64,000 nucleotides of DNA, taken from positions 23,830,196-23,894,195 of the forward strand of contig OX421494.1 of the NCBI GenBank assembly GCA_949126835.1, given 5' to 3'. This document shows positions 34,510 through 45,044 of this stretch, piece after piece. Position numbers and translations under genes: made by a program. Numbering within the stretch: the first letter of the stretch is position 1; every line of letters starts with the position of its first letter. A model generated the notes under the pieces. The model saw only the letters and a program-made list of their open reading frames with translations, did not search any database and was not told the DNA's origin. Source of the stretch: Anisus vortex. Its lineage: Eukaryota; Mollusca; Gastropoda; Planorbidae.

Positions 34510-34694
34510 AATCTGTTCACACGTGTAAGCTGAACCAAAAGCTCAAAGTGGAGTGAATTCCCAGCAGTTGAGAAATGCACTCGACGTGCAGTGTTTGTAT
34601 TTAAAAATCTCCTTCTGGGAGGTATCTCGCGTGCCACTGAAAATCACTCTGCGTGCCAACTCTATTGCACGGGTACCTCAGGTTGCCAACCCTG
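34510..34694. mobile_element. hAT element, right end
   Basis: Ends in CAGGTTGCCAACCCTG and has CGCGTGCCACTGAAAATCAC just inside. This is the right-hand end of the CAGGGGTCGGCAACC family, seen complete at 37594-37780 and as a left end at 53958. It breaks the minus-strand LINE remnant next to it. Its left end was not found. Confidence 0.55.
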
Positions 34695-34810
34695 CTCTAA
34701 AGTCTCTAGGCTTAGAGATTTAACTAGTGGTGTTACTTTTGTCAGTTGTGAATATTCCCTAGTAATGAACCTTGCAGCACTTTTCTGAATTTGTTTTTAT
34801 TTTGTAATAA
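34695..34810 (-). pseudogene. LINE reverse transcriptase fragment
   Basis: The minus strand reads KQIQKSAARFITREYSQL and TKVTPLVKSLSLETLE. This matches the thumb-region motif of CR1/L2-like LINE reverse transcriptases (QxxAARF, then VTxxxxxLxLETLExRR). It stops at the hAT end at 34694, and a stop codon lies just upstream. A diverged relative lies at 53335-53596. Confidence 0.7.
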
Positions 34811-34925
34811 TATATGTGCATCCTGGAAATCAGCAGTAGCCTGTTAATAAATTTTGGAGAATTTTCCGCCACTAATAGTTGCTCGTAAAAGAATCGTCAA
34901 TAGTGAAATAAAAACTGCAGTAATA

Positions 34926-34971
34926 CGGTTAAAGAGTTTGTGCGCGTCAATGCGCACAAACTCTTTTACCG
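34926..34971. repeat. 20-bp-stem hairpin
   Basis: Arms 34926-34945 (CGGTTAAAGAGTTTGTGCGC) and 34952-34971 are inverted with one mismatch and a 6-base loop GTCAAT. The GC-rich stem stands out from its AT-rich setting. It could be the tip of a foldback element; the stem is on the short side for a microRNA precursor. Confidence 0.6.
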
Positions 34972-35336
34972 TTTGGGTCTGGTTTGGCATTTTGATTAGC
35001 TTTTCAAATGAGGTTACCCTAATTTATTATTTTTATTTTATTTATTTTTTTGGTTATTATTCAGGCAACCTATTTAGGCCTAGGCTATTCATGGCCGGAT
35101 ATATATGCCATTTGGGCTATACGACCAACTAGGGCCCCCGCTCGGGCTTAGGACGTCGACTTCCAGGCTATGACGAAGGGAGAGTGGCATTTTGATTTTA
35201 TTACTTGACTATAGGCCTACGTTACAGTCCTTGGAAAATTTGGAATTTTCCCTATAGCCTATAGATTTTCCCAGGTCTGAGTCTAGTCTTGAATTTTTAT
35301 TAATATTGTTTTATATGATGTTATGTAACTGGTTTT

Positions 35337-35525
35337 CCTGGTTTGTTCAGGCAACACTTTCCATGCCGAATGTCAGTCGGGAAAGAAAGAGTATGGTTAC
35401 TATAGACTATAGACTTATATGCTTAATTGTTCTCGCATAAGGTGTAAAAAAAGTGTTTTTGTCATCATTTTAAATCTGAGCATTGCAACAGGTTGTTATA
35501 ATGTAGGCCTATTTTATTTCTAAAT
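35337..35525 (+). repeat. dispersed repeat, copy 2
   Basis: Matches 33150-33320: GGTTTGTTCAGGCAA, then GTTCTCGCATAAGG and GCATTGCAACAGGTTGTTAT. It ends just before a run of GGCCTA motifs and the MITE at 35615. Confidence 0.6.
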
Positions 35526-35614
35526 AGGCTATAGGTATAGGACTTAATATTAATATAGGTAGTCTAGGAGTCTAGGCCTATAGCATATTGGCCTATTGTA
35601 TAAGTCTATATTAG

Positions 35615-35813
35615 CAGAGCCTTTACAAGCGTGTGTAGCGCCCCAGGGCAAAAGTTTCAGCGCCGCCCCCTTGCATAGGGCCTACTGTAAATGCTTGTTT
35701 AGTGCTATATTTGCTATATTGCTATATTTATACTACATTTGCCGCCCCCCCCCCCCTTGGAAGTGTCGCCCCGGGCATATGCTCCCTCTGCCTCCCCCTG
35801 TGTGAGGGCACTG
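35615..35813. mobile_element. hAT-type MITE, 199 bp
   Basis: Ends CAGAGCCTTTACAAGC and TGTGAGGGCACTG, with a perfect 8-bp target duplication TATATTAG (35607-35614 and 35814-35821). The inside holds GCATAGGGCCT, a TGCTATATT tract and CGCCCCGGGCATATGC. A second copy lies at 47088-47257. Confidence 0.9.
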
Positions 35814-36059
35814 TATATTAGGCCTTTATATTGGCTTTATACGGCCTATTATAGCCTTCAATAAAAATATTTTCGTTTTGTTTTGTTGAAAGCTTCATCA
35901 TATTTCATAGGCCTACTTCATGTCATGAGGGTAATAGTTAAAAGTTGTGATAACGTAGAAATATTTACACATTATTTCTCTTTGATTCATCGAGGAACTA
36001 GAAAATCCCATAGACAAGTCTATAGGCTACTTTTCATGATACAAGAATTTGCAAAGCGC

Positions 36060-36184
36060 TCATAAATCTTTGCGTCTGTAGTAACGGATTCTCGATGCGA
36101 CCGTTCGGCCGATTCTGTGAACGCGGCGCCGCGGCTCTCGCTTGCTGCTGTGTTCGGTTTAGCAAAAACATTCACTCGAGCAAA
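36060..36184 (+). promoter_or_regulatory. GC-rich 5' region of the PKC gene
   Basis: CpG-rich sequence (ACGCGGCGCCGCGGCTCTCG) just before the PKC start, in otherwise AT-rich DNA. An in-frame upstream ATG at 36095 would add 30 residues, but its context is poor (C at -3). The ATG at 36185 has A at -3 and G at +4 and gives the normal PKC N-terminus. Most likely 5' untranslated region and core promoter. Confidence 0.55.
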
Positions 36185-36330
36185 ATGGCCGACAAGGAGC
36201 CTATCTCAAAAGGAGTACACAGAAGAGGAGCTTTACGTCAAAAAAATGTGCACGAAGTAAAAAATCATAAATTTTTAGCTCGTTTTTTCAAGCAACCGAC
36301 GTTCTGTAGCCACTGTAAAGATTTTATTTG
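36185..36330 (+). CDS. PKC: PKC exon 1 (pseudosubstrate, C1A start)
   Basis: 48 codons plus two bases, ending inside the Trp codon of DFIW. Donor GTGAGT. It has the pseudosubstrate and the first three zinc ligands of C1A. Confidence 0.94.
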
Positions 36331-39300
36331 GTGAGTGATGGACACAAAAATAAATTATCCCAGCTCATCTCTGATACAGTACAGACATTTCTTTTATTAT
36401 TGTTTTTTTTTCTACTGTATTTTTCTCCTCTGCCTCTACAAGGCAAGGGGGTGGGGGTGCTTTATTATATATTGATAGCTACTATTATTTCGATGTGAAG
36501 AAAAAGTAGAGTGTCAACAGTCGAGATACATATTTGCATGTGCATTTTTAAAATATTTATTTAATTTTTATGAATTTATCATTTCGTTCTTTACTTTAAT
36601 TAAAACTTTAAACTCTAATTCTTCGAAGTTGAATAATGAAAAAAACAACTGATACAACCAGGGGCAATAATAGGACGAGTCTGCAAAAAACTTGAATGGG
36701 AGCAACTATTTATAGTTCAGGCATATATTTTTTTATATAGGCACTGAGTGTGTGTAAAACAAATTTAAACTGTAACTAAAACTATTTTAAATTAAAATAT
36801 AAGTTATAAGACATTGTAAATGAGAGCTTGCATGTTCATTGTAGGAATTCATTCTAATTTTAAGGCTTATAATTTTAGTTAGGCACGCCACTACACTCTA
36901 TACTATATACTTACCACTCTCTATAATCTAAAAGTCTTCTATAATGAATCTATATAGAATAGTCTTGAATAGACTATATGACTATACTCTATAGATAGAC
37001 TCTACTATATAATAGACTAAAGGCATAGGCTTTTTAGTGGACCAATTTATTGTATTTTTTTATTATTACATTTATATTTGGTTGAGACGACAATTTAAAT
37101 CAACCATTTACTTAATCATAATCAGTTACTGATTATAACTATTTTAAAAGCTTCCGTTAATTAAAAAAACAAAACAACCTGTAATCGATTTTCTTATTTT
37201 TCATGATTACTGTCAATTTAGCCAATTTGTAAACATAATAATAGTGCAGTTCTGCTTATTACTATTATTAGAATTTATTAAAATTAGTTTAAATTGAAAT
37301 ACTAACAAATACAGAACAACTAGTTAACAAATTATGAACTGAATAGTCTTGAGACAAAATAATTTTAAATAATGTCTGGTGTTGGTAGAAAAAGTGATGT
37401 GATTTGGACATAGCCTTAAGGTTTGGTCACTTAAATGAGGTATGACACATTTGGTGATAATAAATGTAATATTTAGGCAGGCATCAGACGTTTATTGATT
37501 TAATTCTTGTTTATAACTTATATTTCTGATGTTGATAGAAGGAGCCTGACAATAGATGTGTTTTATAAATCTGAAGGTAATGGTGGTCTAGCACAGGGGT
37601 CGGCAACCTACGGCAGGCGTGCCAATTCCATGGCATGCGGCACAGCCCAGAAAGCAATAATTCATGCCTCTTCTACAAAAAATTGAGTGCTTGAACAGGA
37701 TTAGTTTTAGGCTATTGGCACACCGACTGAATTAGAAATCCTACTTTGGCACTCTATTATCAAAAGGTTGCCAACCCCTGGTCTAGCAGTTACGGGTTTG
37801 AATCTTGGTGAACTCTGATGGGTAACTGACATTAGTTGTGGTAAAGTAAAGGCAACTGGCCATTGTGCTGGCTGCACAATCTCCTAGTAGCTAATTGCCA
37901 CGGAAACTTTCTTTGGTGGATTGTTCGCACACTTAGCTTAAGGTTATCCATGTTATATTTTTTACTTGACACACAGATAGATCACACCCATAATTTTGGA
38001 AGTTACAATGCCTTTTAATAAAAATTTTTTTTTTTTAAAGTGCATTCTAAACAACTACAATCTCAGGTCTACATTATTGGTCTGCTATATACATTTCCGA
38101 TTCTTTACAGATCGTAATTTGCATTCAATACAAAATATCCCCCCTTAGGCTTACGCTGTGCTACGTTAATACAAATCGGTTCAAACTGTGGAGGGGTTCT
38201 GCAAGCCTACAATTTTTGCTGTTATGATTTATATTTACATGCTTCAAATTCTAATTGAAAGTGATCAAACTTTTTGCTTCCTGGTAAGCGCAAAATAGGT
38301 CAGTGAACCTAAAAATGTTTTTTGAAAATGTAAAATATAGGTTTTACACACCAATACATGTGATAGTTGCAACATTATGCCAGAGAAGTGGTGTTATTCA
38401 AAATTTTAAAAACTTTGTAGAGTTGATAGGTCACACCCCTAATTTAAAAAAAAAAGTCTTGATAAATAAGTGTGACTTGTATTTTCATGTATAAATTTGG
38501 TTGTCTTTTTCGGAAAATTTTCTTGGAAATTTATCTACCAGTTTATTGTAGTCAGTATGTGTTTAGACAGATTCAGCAACAACTTTGCTTCATTAAATGA
38601 ACAAATTATTAATTGTTTCAAGTTTAAGATACTTCAAATAATTTAGTACCTTAATTAATGAATGAGCGTCACAAAATCTTCCATACCAGCCAAATGGGGC
38701 ATTTAGCCTAAAACTACATTACAAAATAATACGCTTTTTCATACTTTATATAGCCAGCCAAAAATGTAGTAAATAAAATATAATTTATTATATCACATAA
38801 TTGATTTTGTAGTCTCTCATTTTTTTTTAGTGAAACTTACGTTGGCATATTTTTTATAAAATGTGCATGAATGTAATAATATAATTTTCATTATTTTCAT
38901 CACCAGTTAGTTTTTTTTGTCTTAATATGCTTTAAACAATTGATATTAAATAAAAATTGTCAATGAAAAGCTCCTTACAGTATTTTGCTAATGACTGTGC
39001 TTCTTGTAAAAAAATTGGCTAGTAATAGTATACATATTATAAACCATAAATTTCATGAAAATAATATGAACATAATATTTAATGTCTTTGAATTCTTCCC
39101 TCACTATTAGGAATATATGTTTAGTATCTGATAAGCATCACATCATAATTTTCCATCTGTTTTAAACATTTTGAAAATATATAAAAGATAAGCCAATGCA
39201 GATGTCTTTTGTCTTCACATCTTTCTGGCTCAGATTCAAAACAATGGCTAAAGTCAGATTGTCCAGACCAATGAAGCTCTAATCATAACAATAACATATC

Positions 39301-42300
39301 CTGGTCTGTGTGACCCACATTAAGTCAATGCTGACAGTTTTATAGAATGAGGATTCTAATTTTTCTTTAAAATTTTAATTCATTTTCAAATGATTTATTG
39401 ATACAAATCATTGATATAGTGCATCTCTCCATGCTATTGACTTCAGCATTCCCAGTTTCCAAAATTCAGTTGCAGATGTTGGGGTGGGCAATGCACAAAA
39501 AAACACTAGTTATAGGTTGTACTAAAAACAAAAATACAAATTATAATATTATATGGAATTCTAATTTCTTCCTTGTTGCTGCATAAATACAAAATATTAT
39601 CAGCACATAAAACAGAAATTAAAAAAATAATAATTGAGCTTTAACCTCATCACCATCACTAAAATAGTATTAGTTGTGAGTAGTGACAGGAACAATAATC
39701 TTCTTTAGCAGCTTTTTTACTTCTATGCCAAAGAATTTCTACTGGTTAACCGCTCACCTTACCTGCATTTGTCTGACTAGCTTCATACACACTGATCTCA
39801 TTCTTGTTGCACATTTATTTTACAGAAGTAGGTAGGTGAAGAGTTAATATCATTTGTTCAAAAATTGCAATAATATAAAAACAACAACTAAAAAAACTGT
39901 GTGAATGCCATTGTATGTTGGACATGGAAGTTTTTTTATTCTGATTTAATCACTGTTCTGTTAAAGTACATCAATATGGTATATACGGTATATAGGTAAA
40001 ACATTTGGGTTATTTAAGTAGACTTTATATAATAAAAGTGTATAAATAAAAAAAAGTAAACATAAAAATGTCGGGAAGTATTTTGAGCCAAGCTATTTTA
40101 TAACTAAACATTTTGATTCCATCTGGTGAAGCAGAAATGAAAACCAGAACATCAGCTGCATCATCAGCAAAATTCTGAGTTGGCAAGCTCAATAAATCTT
40201 TACTTGATCTGCATAAGCCAGCAGCACATTTCCTCCTATCCATCTCTAGATTGGAAAGTCTGGAATTAATTAAGTTTGTATAGCTTAATAAAAGTACATA
40301 AATACATACAATGTATGATACATACTTTTATACACGCAGTTATACGGTACATCATACACAAACATTTGAATTTGAAAGCACACTGAGATAAAATATATTT
40401 TTTTATCATAGTAATGATAAGAAGGGCAAGCTAGAAGATCTGATTGAAACATTTTTTTTATTCTTAGCATTTAGAGACCCTAATCCTTTAAAAAAGATGC
40501 AATGTTTATAAAAAAAAAAAAAAAAAAGTAAATTTTACTATTTATATGCACTAGGTGAATCAACATAACTTACTTGCAATTAATGCACATACATACTCTG
40601 ATTTAAAATTTAAATATCTTAAAATATAAGTACTTGTAAATATTTATATTAGTTCTCTTACTTCTGTGATAAAATTTAATGCACTGATAACAAGGTAAAT
40701 ATTTTCTTGCTTTAAGTTAAGACCTTACAAAATATTTATTTCTGTTCAAACAGTTTTCTATGTCATGTAATATTTAAATGGCAAAGTGCCATTATAAAAG
40801 TTGGCATATGAATAGAGAAGTATTTTTTAACTAAAGGCATACTACCACATGGGAGACACTTTCAGGGAACAATCATGTTATGTCAGCTAAGTGATTTATA
40901 AGTTAATAGAGAAAAGCTGGGGGCAAGTCCAAAAACAATAGTTTAAAACAAAGACTTGCACAAAATTGTGCATTTATGTATTCCTGCAATTTGAGAAGTG
41001 GCTTAAAAGTTGGGCTAAATGATGTTAAGTTTGTTTTTTGTTGTTTTCAGGCTAGCTTAGGCAATGTCACTCTGCATTTACAAACATGAAACTTTATGTT
41101 CCCTTCCACTTACACTGTAGTGTGTAATGATGGTTGCCAACAATTGTAAGGTTGAAGGGAGGCAAACAGCATGTCTTTTTTTTTTTTAAAGTCACAGCAC
41201 ATGACATGTATATAGAAAAAAAAAACAACAACGGTGCAATTATATATTTGTAGGATTTTATTTTATTATATCTTCTCTAAACACTGGTTTTCCATCAAGA
41301 GGATATTCAATTGGGGAGAGGGAACAACATGAGCATCTGCAGACAGCAAGTCTATACCATTCGATACAAAAAATGATATGACTATGTTACTATGTAGTTA
41401 AAAACCCACAAATGTCAGTGGTGAGAGTTGGGGGTGGGTTGATGATGTCTCTTTTTAAAACCAAATGTCTGCTGTATGGGTGGGTTGATGATGTCTCTTT
41501 TTAAAACCAAATGTCTGCTGTATGGGTGGGTTGATGATGTCTCTTTTTAAAACCAAATGCCTGCTGTATGGGTGGGTTGATGATGTCTCTTTTTAAAACC
41601 AAATGCCTGCTGTATGGCTGGGAGTATATTAAAAAATCAAGTTTTGTTTCAAAGCCTTTCTTGACTATATCTTGTTTGACACTTTTCAATAACACTAGAG
41701 GAGTCATCAGAAATTATTTTGTCATTAAAAGTTGTTTTATTCCTTATTAGAAAGTTCTCTTGAAAGCAGGTAGTTCTATTTCTCTTGGAACAGAAGAGCT
41801 CTTAGTTGATAAATACTTATGTTCATTCCCCCACCCCCCAGTTTAGAACCTAGTCAATTTAAAAGCCCTTTTTATTATGGTCATGATGTTTGTTTTGTAA
41901 ACCTGAATTGAGCTTAGATAAAATTGATCTCTTTAATTCTATTATTTTATTAGAGAGGCAGTTAACAGAATTACACCTCTGGTATCTTGGACTGCCTCAT
42001 GATGTGGGGGAAGGGATGGTGGGAGGTGTGATCTGCACATCACTTGGAATAAAGAATAGGGCACCTGGGCAGTTCTACCTCACAGCTACTTGAAAGCTAC
42101 CTCACATTTGTGCATAAAGTCTATTCTACTTCTGACCCACCCTTATTTCAATTGCCAAAAAATTGGATGTAGGCTATTTAGCTTAAATAGACTCTCATCC
42201 TTTTTTTTTTCAGAATGATAACAAATCAGTAGTAATCATTCCATCTTTTTAAAGCTCCTTTTCAGCTTATTTTGTTTTATGATGACAATGAACAGTGTGC

Positions 42301-45044
42301 ATTATCTAATGAGTGGGTGACACTGTCTAGGTTTTAAAAAACAAATATGTACAGATAAAAAATGCACTATGTGGTGTGTGTGGCATGTTCTTCAACTCGG
42401 CCTGATATATACTGCCTACTTGTGCTAGGATCACATTGATATATACTGCCTACTTGTGCTATGATCACATTGATAAATACTGCCTACTTGTGCTATGATC
42501 ACATTGATATATACTGCCTACTTGTGCTATGATCACATTGATATATACTGCCTACTTGTGCTATGATCACATTGATAAATACTGCCTACTTGTGCTATGA
42601 TCACATTGATAAATACTGCCTACTTGTGCTAGGATCACATTGATATATACTGCCTACTTGTGCTAGGATCACATTGATATATACTGCCTACTTGTGCTAC
42701 GATCACATTGATATATACTGCCTACTTGTGCTAGGATCACATTGATATATACTGCCTACTTGTGCTAGGATCACATTGATATATACTGCCTACTTGTGCT
42801 ATGATCACATTGATATATACTGCCTACTTGTGCTATGATCACATTGATAAATACTGCCTACTTGTGCTATGATCACATTGATAAATACTGCCTAGTTGTG
42901 CTATGATCACATTGATATATACTGCCTACTTGTGCTAGAATCACATTGATATATACTGCCTACTTGTGCTAGGATCTCATTGATAAATACTGCCTAGTTG
43001 TTCTATGATCACATTGATAAATACTGCCTAGTTGTGCTATGATCACAGTGATAAATACTGCCTAGTTGTGCTATGATCACATTGATAAATACTGCCTAGT
43101 TGTGCTATGATCACATTGATAAATACTGCCTACTTGTGCTATGATCACATTGATATATACTGCCTACTTGTGCTATGATCACATTGATATATACTGCCTA
43201 CTTGTGCTAGGATTACATTGATATATACTGCCTACTTGTGCTATGATCACATTGATATATACTGCCTACTTGTGCTAGGATCACATTGATATATACTGCC
43301 TAGTTGTCCTATGATCACATTGATATATACTGCCTACTTGTGCTAGGATCACATTGATATATACTGCCTAGTTGTCCTATGATCACATTGATATATACTG
43401 CCTACTTGTGCTAGGATCACATTGATATATACTGCCTACTTGTGCTAGGATCACATTGATAAATACTGCCTAGTTGTGCTATGATCACATTGATAAATAC
43501 TGCCTAGTTGTGCTATGATCACATTGATAAATACTGCCTAGTTGTGCTATGATCACATTGATAAATACTGCCTACTTGTGCTATGATCACATTGATAAAT
43601 ACTGCCTACTTGTGCTATGATCACATTGATATATACTGCCTACTTGTGCTAGGATTACATTGATATATACTGCCTACTTGTGCTATGATCACATTGATAT
43701 ATACTGCCTACTTGTGCTAGGATCACATTGATATATACTGCCTAGTTGTCCTATGATCACATTGATATATACTGCCTACTTGTGCTAGGATCACATTGAT
43801 ATATACTGCCTAGTTGTCCTATGATCACATTGATATATACTGCCTACTTGTGCTAGGATCACATTGATATATACTGCCTACTTGTGCTAGGATCACATTG
43901 ATAAATACTGCCTAGTTGTCCTATGATCACATTGATAAATACTGCCTAGTTGTGCTATGATCACATTGATATATACTGCCTACTTGTGCTAGGATCACAT
44001 TGATATATACTGCCTAGTTGTCCTATGATCACATTGATATATACTGCCTACTTGTGCTAGGATCACATTGATATATACTGCCTACTTGTGCTAGGATCAC
44101 ATTGATAAATACTGCCTAGTTGTCCTATGATCACATTGATAAATACTGCCTACATGTGCTATGATCACATTCATTGGGGTTATATAAAAAAAAAGCCAGT
44201 ACCTAAATGTGACCAAGGATCTCTAAAAAACTTTTATGATTCCCCAGGGAGTCTGGACGCCATACTTTTGTGGACCAGCCTTTTAGATATTCAAATAGGT
44301 TCCAGCTTATAGTTATATTTAGAAAAACTAGCACTACTTTATGCGAACTGGTATTATTAACCTTTGGTTTTGTAAAAAAAATAATTATTATTATAAGTCG
44401 AATGCTTAAATCAGTTAATAAACTTACCAATCGTTAAGCTTCTTTTAACATGTGCATAATGAATACTAAACTGGCCAGGACATAGTCAAGTCAACAAGCT
44501 GGTCTTTGGTTTCACTACATTAAATAATGTCAAGTTAGTTGTTGATTGAACAGACCCAAGGAACAGTTTATATGTATGTAGTTTTTCTAACCTTATAACT
44601 TGTTTTGGTTTCCTTTTTTTTAGCATAATATATGCTACTTTTCCTAACATGTATAAAAATAATTTATTAAAAACAGTTGTTATTTATTTTGCGTAAGCAA
44701 CTCTTACTTCCTTCTCCCCTACGTCTTTATAGTTTTTGTCACTCAATGTGGCGCATAAGGCAGGAACAAATCTCCGCCCCCAGGAATAAACCAATTCCAT
44801 GCTAGGTATTGTTCTTAAAGAGATCACTAAATTGTTATTGCCTTCTGTTACATTTGGAAATAGTTCGTAAGATGGGCTCTAAGTGTTGAACAGAGCATAT
44901 AATTCTGGCGTGTAAGCTGTAAACACACGCACATGCACAATGAGAAGTAAATATTGCCAAGAAAACCATTTTTTATTGTAACTGTAACTTTTTTTTTTTT
45001 TATACTTCACAGGGGATTTGGCAAGCAAGGATTTCAATGTCAAG
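36185..45044 (+). CDS. PKC: classical protein kinase C, 5' part (exons 1-2)
   Basis: Two exons are visible: 36185-36330 and 45013-45044. The peptide starts [10 protein letters not shown], then has the pseudosubstrate RRGALRQKN (13-21, Ala where a substrate has Ser). The first zinc finger of C1A follows: His28, Cys41, Cys44 and Cys58, spaced HX12CX2CX13[17 protein letters not shown] and [13 protein letters not shown] are nearly identical to vertebrate PKC alpha/beta. The enzyme phosphorylates Ser/Thr at membranes when bound to calcium, diacylglycerol and phosphatidylserine. The rest (end of C1A, C1B, C2, kinase) must lie beyond the window: I found no third exon in the remaining 19 kb. Exon 1 ends in phase 2 and exon 2 in phase 1. 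Alpha/beta-type subclass fits; novel or atypical PKC does not. Confidence 0.93.
37565..37935 (+). mobile_element. tRNA-derived SINE, split by a MITE
   Basis: The head GTAATGGTGGTCTAGCA is cut by the MITE and resumes as GTTACGGGTTTGAATCTTGG (a B box). The body has GAACTCTGATGGGTAACTGA and CATTAGTTGTGGTAAAGTAA, followed by GCCATTGTGCTGGCTGCACA. The body matches the reversed copy at 57925-58110 and the unit of the 70-bp minisatellite. Confidence 0.7.
37594..37780. mobile_element. hAT-type MITE, 187 bp
   Basis: Ends CAGGGGTCGGCAACCT and AGGTTGCCAACCCCTG are inverted with one mismatch. A perfect 8-bp duplication GTCTAGCA flanks it (37586-37593 and 37781-37788). It sits between the A-box and B-box parts of a SINE head, so it is younger than that SINE. 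Confidence 0.92.
41428..41625. repeat. 46-bp tandem repeat, about four units
   Basis: The unit contains GGGTGGGTTGATGATGTCTC and TTTTTAAAACCAAATGTCTG. Units are almost identical; the later two read AAATGCCTG. Confidence 0.9.
42403..44170. repeat. 34-bp satellite, about 52 units
   Basis: The unit joins TGATATATACTGCCTACTTG and TGCTATGATCACAT. Common variants are TGATAAATAC, CCTAGTTG, TTGTCCTATG and CTAGGATCAC. The variants come in ordered groups: the series around 43100-43450 recurs around 43560-43900, so a block of roughly 0.46 kb was duplicated. It lies inside PKC intron 1, just upstream of exon 2. Confidence 0.95.
45013..45044 (+). CDS. PKC: PKC exon 2, 32 nt
   Basis: Encodes [10 protein letters not shown] between acceptor TTCACAG and donor GTAAGA. 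The first base completes the Trp codon of exon 1 and the last base starts the next codon. From memory, vertebrate conventional PKC genes also have a 32-nt second exon here. Confidence 0.9.

Larger units (their letters stand above)
36331..45012 (+). other. PKC intron 1, 8.7 kb
   Basis: AT-rich. It carries a SINE with an inserted MITE (37565-37935), a 46-bp tandem repeat (41428-41625) and the 34-bp satellite (42403-44170). From 37936 to 41427 I see no coding exon, RNA gene or bounded repeat. Confidence 0.7.

Noticed and set aside
40025..40243. Minus-strand frame beginning [16 protein letters not shown].
   Set aside because: It looks protein-like over about 45 residues, but there is no known motif and no flanking exon. 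I cannot support a gene.
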